This document shows positions 44,893-54,053 of a stretch of 64,000 nt of DNA, in pieces. Within the stretch, counting starts at the first letter, position 1. Each line of letters starts with the position of its first letter. The translations under genes and the position numbers were made by a program. This DNA is from Natrinema halophilum (GTDB lineage: Archaea; Halobacteriota; Halobacteria; Halobacteriales; Natrialbaceae), in NCBI RefSeq assembly GCF_013402815.2, contig NZ_CP084880.1, forward strand, positions 62,001-126,000. Direction: 5' to 3'. The notes under the pieces were generated by a model. That model had not been told where the DNA came from and did no database searches. It saw nothing but the letters and a program-made list of their open reading frames with translations.

Positions 44893-44900
44893 ACTATATT
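44893..44900 (+). promoter_or_regulatory. TATA box for LLM gene at 44922
   Basis: ACTATATT is centred about 25 nt before the ATG at 44922, supporting that start and a leaderless transcript. Confidence 0.6.
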
Positions 44901-44921
44901 CCCCAACACCAACGAATATCC

Positions 44922-45941
44922 ATGGATCACGATGGCACAGAGATCGATGTCCGGCTGCAGACGAGTGCTCTCGGCGATCTCGAGACGATCACGTCGTTCG
45001 GGACGCTCGCGGAATCGCTCGGCTACGACCGCGTATGGATTCCGGAGACCTGGGGTATCGACGCTGTCACGGTCAGCACGCTCCTCGCAGAGCGGACGGA
45101 CGAACTGGGCATCGGCGTGAGCATTTTTCCGACCTACTCGCGTTCGCCGGCCCTCGTCGGACAGACCGCAGCGACGCTGCAGGCGGCAAGCGGCGGGCGA
45201 TTCCGGGTCGGACTCGGCCCGAGCGGCCCGGCGGTCATCGAGAACTGGCACGGCATCCCGTTCGAACGGCCGCTCCGCCGGACGCGGGAGTACGTCGAGA
45301 TCGTCACGCAGGTGCTCGCCGGTGAGACGGTGTCGTACGACGGGACCTTCTTCGAACTCTCAGGCTTTCGCCTCAGGTGCGACCCACCCGAAGATCCGCC
45401 AGGCGTCGACGTCGCGGCGATGGGACCGAAAGCTGTCGAACTGACCGGTCGGTTCGCGGACGGCTGGCACGCCCTCATGCTCACGCCGGATGGCCTCCGA
45501 GATCGGGCCAGCGACCTCCGGCGCGGTGCCAGCGCTGGTGACCGCGATCCTGCCGACATTCACACGACGCTGACGGTTCCGTGCTGCGTGCTCGAGGATG
45601 CTGCGACAGCCCGCGACCTCGCTCGCGGACACATCGCCTTCTACGTCGGCGCCATGGGCACGTTCTACCGGGATGCGCTGATCGCCCAGGGCTACGAGGA
45701 TATCGCCACCGAGATCCACGATGCCTGGCAGGCGGGTGAGACGGATCGGGCGAGGCAAGCGCTCGACGACGACCTCCTGGACTCGCTGGCCATCGCCGGC
45801 ACGGCGGACGACGTCCGACCGCGGCTAGAGGCGTTTACAGGCGTCGACGTCGTCGACGCCGTTTCGCTATACATCCCGAGCAGGGCGACGAACGATCAGG
45901 TGCGGGAAACGATGGAAACGGTAGCCCGGTGCGTCGAGTGA
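44922..45941 (+). CDS. Luciferase-like (LLM class) F420- or flavin-dependent oxidoreductase
   Basis: A 339-residue TIM-barrel protein with the N-terminal AESLGYDRVWIPETWG, the middle LQAASGGRFRVGLGPSGPAV and the later MGPKAVELTGRFADGWH. These are typical of F420-dependent dehydrogenases and reductases of the Mer/FGD branch. It is distinct from the one at 31156-32154 and has higher GC than its neighbours. In a catabolic island it may oxidise or reduce an alcohol or ring, or act as an FMN monooxygenase. Confidence 0.86.
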   Translation: MDHDGTEIDVRLQTSALGDLETITSFGTLAESLGYDRVWIPETWGIDAVTVSTLLAERTDELGIGVSIFPTYSRSPALVGQTAATLQAASGGRFRVGLGPSGPAVIENWHGIPFERPLRRTREYVEIVTQVLAGETVSYDGTFFELSGFRLRCDPPEDPPGVDVAAMGPKAVELTGRFADGWHALMLTPDGLRDRASDLRRGASAGDRDPADIHTTLTVPCCVLEDAATARDLARGHIAFYVGAMGTFYRDALIAQGYEDIATEIHDAWQAGETDRARQALDDDLLDSLAIAGTADDVRPRLEAFTGVDVVDAVSLYIPSRATNDQVRETMETVARCVE

Positions 45942-46037
45942 CAAGGCTGTGATTCGCCCGCAACACGGTCCGAAGCCCGAGGATGGCTCGCATCACACGA
46001 CGTACGCATCTCGTCACGATCGCTCACAAGCATAGAG

Positions 46038-46050
46038 TTTTAAAAAAATA
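46038..46050 (+). promoter_or_regulatory. TATA box for acyl-CoA dehydrogenase at 46068
   Basis: TTTTAAAAAAATA is centred about 25 nt upstream of a GTG at 46068, which supports that GTG as the start of a leaderless transcript rather than the TTG at 46053. Confidence 0.6.
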
Positions 46051-46067
46051 GGTTGAACAGGTACAAC

Positions 46068-47237
46068 GTGAATTTCGAATTGTCAGACGAGCAGCGTTTG
46101 ATCCGCAGTCAGATTCAGGAGCTCTGCGCGGATTTCGGCGACGAGTACTGGCGTGAAAAGGACCACAATCATGAGTTCGGTTGGGAATTCTTCGATGCGT
46201 TCGCAGACGCGGGCTGGTGCGGGCTCACCATTCCCGAGGCGTACGGCGGCCAGGACTACGGCGTGTTTGAAGCAGCGCTCGTCCAGCAAGAGGTCTCACG
46301 CTCAGGCGGAGCGATGGCTGCCACGTCGACGACGTCCCACCACGTGTTCAGCACCGCACCGCTGGTCGAATACGGCACTGCCGATCACAAGGAGCGCTAC
46401 CTTCCGGCGATCGCCAGGGGCGACGTGATGGTTTGTACGGGGGTGACTGAACCGAACGCCGGAATCGACACGTCCCAGATCGAGACCTACGCCGAGCGAG
46501 ACGGCGATGAGTACCGAATCACCGGGCAGAAGATCTGGACCTCGAAGGCCCAGGAAGCCGACGTCATCATGCTTCTGGCCCGAACGAGTTCCCAGGAGAC
46601 TGGCGATCGTTTCGGCGGTCTGTCGCTGTTTTTCACCGAATTCAGCATGGACAGTGACGGCGTCGACGTTCAGGAAATACCGAAGGCGGGCCGCGGCGCA
46701 GCAGAATCCAACGAAGTGTGGTTCGACGACTTCCGAGTGCCGGCGGACGACTTAATCGGAGAGGAGGGGGCGGGATTCGAGTACCTCCTCTCGTTTGCAA
46801 ACGCTGAGAGGATCAGTCTCGCCGCGAGCGCGCTCGGTATCGGCCAGGCGGCAGTCGAAAAAGCGAGCCAGTACGCCAACGAGCGTGAAGTGTTCGGAAA
46901 CAAAATCGGGTCATATCAGGCAATCCAGCATCCGCTTGCCGATTCCTGGAGCAAGCTGCTCCAAGACGAACTCCTCGTACAGAAAGCGGCGTGGCTGTAC
47001 GATCGTGACCGAGAGTGTGGAGTTGAAGCGAACGCGGCCAAACTACGAGCGAGCGAACACGCGCTCGAGGCTTGCGAACGGGCCGTCCGAACCCACGGTG
47101 GCATGGGATACGCCAAGGAGTACGACGTCGAACGATACTGGCGGGAGGTCATGATCGAAGTTCTGGCACCCATCCCCAACGAGATGATCAAAAATTACCT
47201 GGCCCAACACGGACTCGGATTACCTCGATCGTACTGA
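46068..47237 (+). CDS. Acyl-CoA dehydrogenase with unusual C-terminal motif
   Basis: A 389-residue FAD enzyme starting (GTG) MNFELSDEQRLI. It has IPEAYGGQDYG, MVCTGVTEPNAGIDTSQ at the flavin site, ITGQKIWTSKAQEADV and RTHGGMGYAKEYDVERYWRE. Where most members read EGTSEI it reads VLAPIPNEM, followed by AQHGLGLPRSY. This ending marks a separate subfamily and removes the usual base Glu. The role in substrate oxidation is clear in outline, but the substrate is unknown. It converges on the biotin carboxylase gene with a 12-bp gap. Confidence 0.9.
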   Translation: MNFELSDEQRLIRSQIQELCADFGDEYWREKDHNHEFGWEFFDAFADAGWCGLTIPEAYGGQDYGVFEAALVQQEVSRSGGAMAATSTTSHHVFSTAPLVEYGTADHKERYLPAIARGDVMVCTGVTEPNAGIDTSQIETYAERDGDEYRITGQKIWTSKAQEADVIMLLARTSSQETGDRFGGLSLFFTEFSMDSDGVDVQEIPKAGRGAAESNEVWFDDFRVPADDLIGEEGAGFEYLLSFANAERISLAASALGIGQAAVEKASQYANEREVFGNKIGSYQAIQHPLADSWSKLLQDELLVQKAAWLYDRDRECGVEANAAKLRASEHALEACERAVRTHGGMGYAKEYDVERYWREVMIEVLAPIPNEMIKNYLAQHGLGLPRSY

Positions 47238-47249
47238 CTCTCCGTTCAG

Positions 47250-49106
47250 TCACTCCAGGACGACTAACACGTCGCCCATGTCGATGCTCTCGTCCTCAGA
47301 GACTGCAACTTGTGCGATGGTGCCGCTTCGGGGGGCCACTATATCATTTTCCATCTTCATTGCCTCCAGCACGCAGAGTACGTCGCCGGATTCCACTGCA
47401 TCTCCCTCGTCGACGGCGACGTCGAGAATGGTGCCCTGCATCTCGGCAGTGACCTGTTCGCCGTCGGCTATCGTGGTTGCAGCGGCGTCACCGCCGCTAT
47501 TGCCTCCGTTGGCTTGGTCGGATTGCGCTTGTTTTTGACTGCCGCCATTCATGACAGCGGTAGTGTTCGGCGTTCGAGCCGAACCGTGCTCTTCGAGTGT
47601 TACATCGATGCGCTTGCCGTCGACCTCCAGGGTGTACTCCCGCTCGACGCTGTCCGACGCTTCCTCGGTACTCGCCGACGCTGCCTCCGACCCCCACTGA
47701 TTTTGGGCGTCAACGACGCGTTCAGGGTCCAGTTCCTCGTCCAAGTACTTCGTGTGATGGAGTCCGCCGACGAACGTCTCGTCAGTCAACAGTAACCGGT
47801 GGAGTGGGATGATCGTCGTGATGCCCTCGATGTCGTACTCGGCCAGCGCCCGCTGGGCGCGGCTAATACACTCGTCGCGATCGCCTGCTGAGACGATCAG
47901 CTTCGCGATCATGGAATCGTAATCGGTTACCAACTCGTCACCCTGTCGAAGCGCGTCGTCGACCCGGACACCGATACCGCCCGGTGGATCGTACGTCTCG
48001 AGGGTGCCGCCAGTCGCTGGCGAGAACTCCTCTGCAGCGTTTTCAGCGTTGATCCGGAATTGTATGGCGTGGCCGTCGATATCGATATCGTCCTGGGAGA
48101 AGGCGAGTTCCTCATCGGCTGCCACTCGCAGTTGCCATTTCACGATGTCGATCCCGGTGATCTCTTCGGTAACCGTGTGTTCGACCTGGATACGGGTGTT
48201 AACCTCGAGGAAGTAGAAGTTATCGTCGATATCGAGCTTCTCGCTTGGGTCCCGATTAGGGTCATCTTCGACGAGGAATTCGACGGTCCCGGCGTTAGAG
48301 TAGTCGGCGGCGCTCACGCCTCGCCGTGCGGCTTCGCCGATTTGTTCGCGTAAGTCGTCTGTAAGCTCGGAACTCGGCCCTTCTTCGACGACCTTCTGGT
48401 GACGGCGCTGGAGCGAACAATCCCGCTCCCCGAGGTGACAGACATTCCCAAGCTGGTCGGCGAGTATCTGGACCTCGATGTGGCGTGGATTGTCGAGATA
48501 CTTCTCGACATAGACCGTTGAATCGTCGAAGTACGCTTCACCTTCGCGCTTGGCTTCTTCGAGTCGATCTTCGATCTCGTCTTCGCTGCGGACTATCTTC
48601 ATGCCGCGCCCGCCGCCGCCTCCTTCGGCTTTAATAGCGACTGGATAGCCGTGTTCGTCTGCGAATTTTCCGACTTCTGTGGGTTCCGTGACCGGATCTA
48701 CCGTCCCGGGAATGATGGGGACATCCGCATCACTCATCACTTTGCGAGCTTCGGTCTTCTTTCCGAGGCGTTCCATCGCACCCGCAGACGGACCAACCCA
48801 CGTGATTCCGTCAGCGGCTTCGACTTTGCTCGCGAACTCTGCGTTTTCCGCGAGAAATCCGTAGCCTGGGTGGATCGCGTCGGCGTCTGCGTTCCGGGCC
48901 ACGTCCAGGATTTCACCGTGATCGAGATAGGAGTCGGCCGCTCTCGACGGACCGACGTTATATGCCTCGTCGGCGTATCTGACGTGCCCGGAGTGTTTGT
49001 CCGCCTCGCTGTAGACGGCGATTGTATCGATCCCCAATTCCTTGCAGGCGCGCATCACCCGGACGGCAATCTCTCCGCGGTTTGCGACGAGTACCTTGTC
49101 AAACAT
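47250..49106 (-). CDS. Acyl-CoA carboxylase, biotin carboxylase fused to biotin carrier
   Basis: A 618-residue alpha subunit. The biotin carboxylase part (1-450) has [18 protein letters not shown], the glycine-rich ATP loop [10 protein letters not shown], and [12 protein letters not shown] and [15 protein letters not shown] variable linker rich in Gly, Asn and Gln (about 520-550) leads to the C-terminal biotinyl domain with EAMKMEND, whose Lys584 carries biotin. It fixes bicarbonate on biotin for a carboxyltransferase. It is the only such subunit in the window, whereas three carboxyltransferases are present (11749, 57590, 59792), so it may serve more than one. ATG at 49106 ([11 protein letters not shown]) is chosen over an upstream in-frame start. 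Confidence 0.94.
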   Translation of the reverse strand: MFDKVLVANRGEIAVRVMRACKELGIDTIAVYSEADKHSGHVRYADEAYNVGPSRAADSYLDHGEILDVARNADADAIHPGYGFLAENAEFASKVEAADGITWVGPSAGAMERLGKKTEARKVMSDADVPIIPGTVDPVTEPTEVGKFADEHGYPVAIKAEGGGGGRGMKIVRSEDEIEDRLEEAKREGEAYFDDSTVYVEKYLDNPRHIEVQILADQLGNVCHLGERDCSLQRRHQKVVEEGPSSELTDDLREQIGEAARRGVSAADYSNAGTVEFLVEDDPNRDPSEKLDIDDNFYFLEVNTRIQVEHTVTEEITGIDIVKWQLRVAADEELAFSQDDIDIDGHAIQFRINAENAAEEFSPATGGTLETYDPPGGIGVRVDDALRQGDELVTDYDSMIAKLIVSAGDRDECISRAQRALAEYDIEGITTIIPLHRLLLTDETFVGGLHHTKYLDEELDPERVVDAQNQWGSEAASASTEEASDSVEREYTLEVDGKRIDVTLEEHGSARTPNTTAVMNGGSQKQAQSDQANGGNSGGDAAATTIADGEQVTAEMQGTILDVAVDEGDAVESGDVLCVLEAMKMENDIVAPRSGTIAQVAVSEDESIDMGDVLVVLE

Positions 49107-49759
49107 TTCTATCAGTTCTACGATAGTGCCATGAACCTCCATATAACTACTCTTTTGGTATCCGATGGCATTCAGATTCAAGTGAAAGGAATGGCGTATG
49201 GCGGTTTCAATGCGGTCTATGACTGAACATGCATGCTTCAGTGTAGTATCGGCCAGTTCGACGTGTTTTCGTAGACGAGAGGCAACGCTGTGACTGGCGA
49301 TGATTGCAGTATTCAGCTCTATCTTGCTTCCCCTTTAAAGTCCATCCGAATACCAAAGTTATACTATTATTTACAATTCACCAGAACATGACCGGATATA
49401 TAAAAAGCTGACTTTCAAGCGAACCCAGGGAGAGGCTATACGACGACGCGCATTGCGGCGTCGGCACTGTCCTGATAGGCTTGCCCATGCGATCTGGCTG
49501 GCACCTGAGGTGCCGTTTGCGTCGTGAACCCGTCGTTAAGTTCTTGGACCAGTCCAGGATGCGCCATTGCGCGTCGACAGAGCGTGTTCGTGTAGTGAGT
49601 AGTGCGCTGGTTCTCATCTCATGGTCAACGAGACCCCCAAGTACACTCACGTTGAACTTCTCCGTTACTTGTCGGTCGTGCCGGCACACCACCGGGTCGC
49701 CAGCCACCTGATTCAGTACTTTAGAAAGGTTATTGGTTATCATATCAATATATTGCATA
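49107..49759. other. 653-bp region without a recognised gene
   Basis: The long frames here are rich in Arg and Ser and show no family match. The left part is AT-rich near 49360-49400. A TATA-like ATCAATATATTG (about 49745-49756) sits just before the FAH gene. It may hold remnants of an inserted element, but none could be identified. Confidence 0.4.
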
Positions 49760-50497
49760 ATGCGACGTGCAAGATTTCGTACCCCGAGCGGGAGAACGCG
49801 AAACGGAACGTGGACCGACCGCAGACTCGAAGCCGGCGGAACGGTGTATCGACCCGACGAAGTGACAATCCTTCCACCGACGGAGCCGACGAAGATCGTA
49901 GGGGTCTCAACGAACAACTACGATCTCGTCGACGAGTATGGCTACGAACTTCCGGATCGACCGAAGCTCTTTTTGAAACCACCGAATACCGTTTCCGGAC
50001 ACGGTGACACAGTTTCGTTACCCTCTGGAGCGGAGATCCAGTACGAGGCAGAACTGGCTGTCGTCATTGACACCCAGTGCCGTCACATGTCCCGCGACGA
50101 CGCCATGAGCGTCGTGGGGGGATTCACCATCCTGAACGATCTTACAGACAAGTCGAACGACGATGTGTACGGCGTGCGTTTCAAAGCATTCGACAACTCT
50201 GCAGTCGTCGGACCCGTCATCGTCGATCCTGATGCAGTCCCCGATGACGCTGACATCGAACTTCAAGTCAACGGGCAAGTCCAACAGACCACTGACCGAT
50301 CCCGTCTCAGATTCGGTGTGCCTGAGATAATCGAAGAGGTGACGCGGTACATGACACTCGAACCGGGTGACCTGATCGCGACCGGAACCACGTCAGGAGC
50401 CGATGCGCTAGCCCACGGTGATGATATCGAGATCGAGATCGAAGGCATCGGCACGCTAGAGCACGGTACCGCTATTACCGATGATCGAGACCACTAA
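49760..50497 (+). CDS. Fumarylacetoacetate hydrolase (FAH) family protein
   Basis: A 245-residue protein of the FAH fold, which includes hydrolases, hydratases and decarboxylases of aromatic meta-cleavage and related pathways. The metal-binding acidic residues lie in IQYEAELAVVID (about 95-106), and GGFTILNDLTDKSND and LEPGDLIATGTTSGAD are typical. The end IEGIGTLEH is also family-like. It could act on a ring-cleavage product, which would fit the monooxygenase-like genes nearby, but this is inference. ATG at 49760 (MRRARFRTPSG) is chosen. Confidence 0.9.
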   Translation: MRRARFRTPSGRTRNGTWTDRRLEAGGTVYRPDEVTILPPTEPTKIVGVSTNNYDLVDEYGYELPDRPKLFLKPPNTVSGHGDTVSLPSGAEIQYEAELAVVIDTQCRHMSRDDAMSVVGGFTILNDLTDKSNDDVYGVRFKAFDNSAVVGPVIVDPDAVPDDADIELQVNGQVQQTTDRSRLRFGVPEIIEEVTRYMTLEPGDLIATGTTSGADALAHGDDIEIEIEGIGTLEHGTAITDDRDH

Positions 50498-50754
50498 TCG
50501 CTAGTAGCCAGCGGATCCCGTCCCCGTAGGGCCACGATAGGATACCCAGTTATTTCCCGCTTCCGACACAGTGTGTGGAAACGTATCCGACTTCGTCGAC
50601 CTGATAACGGTACGGGAGTCGTTGCGGCGATCGCAAATCGTGCGTTCCAGTACCGATACTAATCGGAATTTAGGATTGTTCGCGATTCACTTCGCTCGCA
50701 CACGACGGGGCTGAGATCGAACACAAGGCGGCCCTGCGAAATCTCGTCGTCTAA

Positions 50755-50777
50755 AAGACGGCTCAATTGGCCGTCTT
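50755..50777 (-). terminator. Hairpin terminator after group A copy 2
   Basis: AAGACGGC and GCCGTCTT form a perfect 8-bp stem with a 7-nt loop. On the reverse strand it begins at the stop codon of the gene ending at 50777 and is followed by TTTTAG, so it may act as an intrinsic terminator. The rest of the 50498-50776 convergent gap shows nothing. Confidence 0.6.
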
Positions 50778-51967
50778 CATACTTCCCGCGTGGTGTCGTA
50801 TTCGATGTCGAATTGCGACCGGCCGATCTGAGTCGCGGTCATGTCGTGTCCCGAGTGCTGGGTGTGGGTGTGCATGTCTCGAAGATATCGGCCGATGGGG
50901 AATTGCTCGAATTGTGCTGTGGAACCGGCGGTTTCGGCGATCTGGAGGCCGACGTCCATCGCCGTTTTGGCGTTGAACCACTTGGCCTTCATCGCCATCA
51001 CTTCTCCGTTTTTCTGGCTTGCAGTCGGATCTTGCCACGTGCGGATGGCGTCGTGGAAGAACGCTTCGGCGGCTTTCATTTCGACGTGAACTTCGCCGGT
51101 TCGTAACTGCACGGAATCGAAGTCAGCCTTGCCTCGCTCCTCCATGTACTCACGGTAGAAGTCGTAGACGCCCTCCATCGAGCCGAGGTAGTTCGCACAG
51201 AAGGCTGTGTGAAACTTCGCTTGCCACCGTTCGTCGAGGTATTGTCCGGGTTCACCGAGCATGTTCTCCTTGGGGACAAAGACGTCGTCGAATTCGATGC
51301 GCGGGCTAACGGCGGCTCGCATGCCAAACGGGCGCCACCAGCTCTCGTCAACTTCGACGCCGTCTCGGTCATCGTCGACGATGAAGATCGTGACGGATTC
51401 TGGACCGTCCAACCCATCCAAAGAGACGAAGATGAGATGGAAGTCGGCGATCGGCGCGTTGGTGGCGTAGAGCTTCGTTCCGGAGATCTCGTAGCCACCG
51501 TCGACCGGCGTCGCGGTCGTGCTCAGATCGTACTGATTGGTCATATTCGGTTCGGCAAAGGTGAACGTCCCGGTAGCCGTCACGTCGTCGAGCATCGGTT
51601 CGAGGTACCGTTCGACCTGCGCGTCCGTGGCGATCTTATCGAAGAACCAGGCGGTATGGTAATGGAGTTGGAGGCAGTGTGCGGTCGAACTACAGCCGTG
51701 AGCGACTGTCCGGATCGCCTGCAGGTACTCGGCGGGGTCACCCTCGTCGGTGTTACTCCCCCAGCCTCCGTTTTCTTCGCTCACCGACGCTGCCAGCCAC
51801 CCTCGCTCGCCTAATTCCTGTAGATTCTCTGTGGGTATCTCGTAAGAATCGTTGTACTCCTTCGCCCGCGACCGAAATTTATCACGGGCCAATTGATCGA
51901 GCTCTGAAAATTTCTTAGAATCGGTTACACTTTTCGGATCTTTTATATTGTTACGACCAACACTCAT
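50777..51967 (-). CDS. Acyl-CoA dehydrogenase-fold flavin monooxygenase-like protein, group A copy 2
   Basis: A 396-residue paralogue of 33874-35061. Long stretches are identical, for example the C-terminal run through FEQFPIGRYLRDMHTHTQHS, GHDMTATQIGRSQF and the ending DTTREV. The DNA is also very similar near the 3' ends, while the N-termini and upstream regions differ. This suggests recent duplication or gene conversion of the coding part only. The RYLRDMHTHTQHS motif points to FMN-monooxygenase-like rather than classical dehydrogenase chemistry. A hairpin directly follows the stop. Confidence 0.85.
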   Translation of the reverse strand: MSVGRNNIKDPKSVTDSKKFSELDQLARDKFRSRAKEYNDSYEIPTENLQELGERGWLAASVSEENGGWGSNTDEGDPAEYLQAIRTVAHGCSSTAHCLQLHYHTAWFFDKIATDAQVERYLEPMLDDVTATGTFTFAEPNMTNQYDLSTTATPVDGGYEISGTKLYATNAPIADFHLIFVSLDGLDGPESVTIFIVDDDRDGVEVDESWWRPFGMRAAVSPRIEFDDVFVPKENMLGEPGQYLDERWQAKFHTAFCANYLGSMEGVYDFYREYMEERGKADFDSVQLRTGEVHVEMKAAEAFFHDAIRTWQDPTASQKNGEVMAMKAKWFNAKTAMDVGLQIAETAGSTAQFEQFPIGRYLRDMHTHTQHSGHDMTATQIGRSQFDIEYDTTREV

Positions 51968-52417
51968 AGTTTCTAAGGTATATCGCGCTTCTGGTTCATA
52001 AGGATTTGGACGCGTGGCTAGTCAGGAAGGTTCTCATCTGGATGTTCGAGTGAGCGGATGCGGACCACTGCTGTTCTAATCGATCGCTGGTGTAACTCAT
52101 CTAGGGACGATTGGTAGTGATACGGAAAGGCGAATTTTATCGGCTGATATCGAAGTAAAACCTCTGATTCCCCCGAATTCGATGGTTTTGCGCCACTCGT
52201 CGACCTCGCCCTCGACCGTTCGGCAAGGCTTGAGATCCACGGCAACTAGAACTGCTCGATTCCTGGCTGCTAACGGTTCGTCCAGGATAGATCCGTTCGG
52301 AACTGACGGATAACTGTCAGAATCGGGTGCCTGGCACGCGCTGCAGCGACTCGTTTCTGTCTCGTGTGGATTTGTACAGTCAGTGGCTATAAGAACCATC
52401 GACATGATCAGAAATGT
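51968..52417. other. Divergent region between group A copy 2 and the CapA-like gene
   Basis: These 450 bp have no convincing gene. A reverse-strand frame over 52097-52432 has a CSAC pair and some protein-like stretches but no recognisable family. A TATA-like GCTATAAG lies near 52386-52393, about 28 nt before the ATG of the rightward gene. Confidence 0.4.
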
Positions 52418-53791
52418 ATGGCAATCCAGCAACGAGACCAGTTCGTCCTAGCAGCGACGGGAGATGCTATTCCCACGCGCGAAATCCTCCCCTACGAAGG
52501 CGTGACGGATCGGTTCGATCAGATGTTATCTTTGCTTCGCGAAACTGACGCGACGGTAGCCAACTTCGAGGAGATGGTACGACCGGATGACGGATACCCG
52601 AACGCTCAATCATCGGGGCTTCACATCGGCGTCTCTCCCGAAATGATCGACGAACTAACCGCGATGGGGTGTGACATCTTTAGCACAGCGTCCAACCATA
52701 CCATGGATTTCGGCCATGCGGGCATCGAGCACACGATCGCCGAATTCCGGAGCCGAGACGTTCCGTTCGCCGGGATGGGGCGGACCCTGTTCGAGGCACA
52801 GAAACCGGCATATCTGGAGACGGCCGCCGGGCGGGTCGCGCTGGTGAACAGCTGTAGTACGGTGATACCGGGGAGCGAGGCCGGCGAGCAGACCGCCGCG
52901 ATGCCGGGACGTCCCGGAATGAACCCGTTACACGTCGAGCAGATCTATAAGGCCACTGCGGAGCGAATTGAGGCGCTCGAAAAAATCAGCGAGGAAGTCG
53001 GCATCGAAAATCTAAAAGAAATCTGGCACGATAGCGCAATCCAGGCTGGGCACGATTGGGACCAGGAGGAGTTCTTCCACTTCATGGATCTCAAGTTCGA
53101 ATCAGTCGACGAGGTGTCCGAGTGCGGAATCGAGTATCGCGCCAATCAGGCAGACGAATCCCGGATAACCGACTGGATCGAAGAAGCTCGCAATAACGCA
53201 GACTGGGTCCTCATGGCTCATCATGGACACGAAGGGGTCGACGGTCTCGGAGGGACTAACGCGACGAAGGAGACGCCCCGATTCATGACAGAGTTCGCGA
53301 AAAATTGCATCGACGCCGGCGCAGATGCGTTCATCGGGACGGGACCACACGTCATCCGGGGAATCGAACTCTATCAGGACTGCCCCATCTTCTACTCGCT
53401 TGGAAATTTCATCATCCAGTTCGACACGCTCGATCGCCTCGGGCCGGTCACGTACGATATGTTCGGGATCGACCAGTATTCGAAAGCGTCCGTGGCTTAC
53501 GACGCCTGGGGGTTCGACGAGGACGGATCTCCTCAGGCGTACGTCGCCAACGACGGCTGGTTCGAGTCGTTCATCCCGGTCTGTCGATTCGACGGTTCCG
53601 GAGATCTCGAAGAAATCGAACTGCATCCGCTCGATCTGCAGCAACGTCAATCCCGGCCACAGCGCGGAATCCCCGTACTGGCGGACGAGGAAAAATCGAC
53701 CAGAATTCTCGAGGATGTCGCCTCCCTTTCAGCCGACTTCGGAACCGAAGTCGTTTACGAGGATGGCGTTGGACGCGTCGAGATTCAGTGA
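52418..53791 (+). CDS. CapA/PgsA-type metallophosphatase-like protein
   Basis: A 457-residue protein of the PGA_cap family. Its motif blocks are AATGDAIPTREI near residue 12, NFEEMV, FSTASNHTMDFGHAGIEHT (about 89-107), MAHHGHEG, GTGPHVIRGIELY and IFYSLGNFIIQFD. These form the calcineurin-like metal site. The family is named for CapA of poly-gamma-glutamate capsule formation, but many members in catabolic clusters are soluble and uncharacterised. This one has no signal peptide or membrane anchor, so it acts in the cytoplasm. ATG at 52418 (MAIQQRDQF) fits the TATA box about 26-30 nt upstream. Confidence 0.88.
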   Translation: MAIQQRDQFVLAATGDAIPTREILPYEGVTDRFDQMLSLLRETDATVANFEEMVRPDDGYPNAQSSGLHIGVSPEMIDELTAMGCDIFSTASNHTMDFGHAGIEHTIAEFRSRDVPFAGMGRTLFEAQKPAYLETAAGRVALVNSCSTVIPGSEAGEQTAAMPGRPGMNPLHVEQIYKATAERIEALEKISEEVGIENLKEIWHDSAIQAGHDWDQEEFFHFMDLKFESVDEVSECGIEYRANQADESRITDWIEEARNNADWVLMAHHGHEGVDGLGGTNATKETPRFMTEFAKNCIDAGADAFIGTGPHVIRGIELYQDCPIFYSLGNFIIQFDTLDRLGPVTYDMFGIDQYSKASVAYDAWGFDEDGSPQAYVANDGWFESFIPVCRFDGSGDLEEIELHPLDLQQRQSRPQRGIPVLADEEKSTRILEDVASLSADFGTEVVYEDGVGRVEIQ

Positions 53792-54053
53792 GGTGCGTTT
53801 CCGGCCAACTACCGCCGTCCAGAGAAGAGATTTCCGAGAAGATCAGTCGCGCAGCTGAAACGGTTTGCACCGTCGCTTAGGCCACCAATTTCCCTTCTTC
53901 CGAGCCATCGGTCGGATAGCTACCGTAATCACAGATAGCTCTCCCCCTCTGTCAGGTAATCTGCGATCTCCGTATACGGTTACAGCGAACTGCATACTGT
54001 TCGATCGTTTGCAAAAACTCTATTAGTAATTCATCGCAACTGTAAACGATGCC

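Noticed and set aside
49378-49917. Reverse-strand 179-residue frame upstream of the FAH gene
   Set aside because: It overlaps the start of a well-supported gene on the other strand, is rich in Arg and Ser, and matches no family.
52097-52432. Reverse-strand frame with a CSAC pair between two genes
   Set aside because: It overlaps the CapA-like start and promoter, and no family could be recognised. Kept only as a note.
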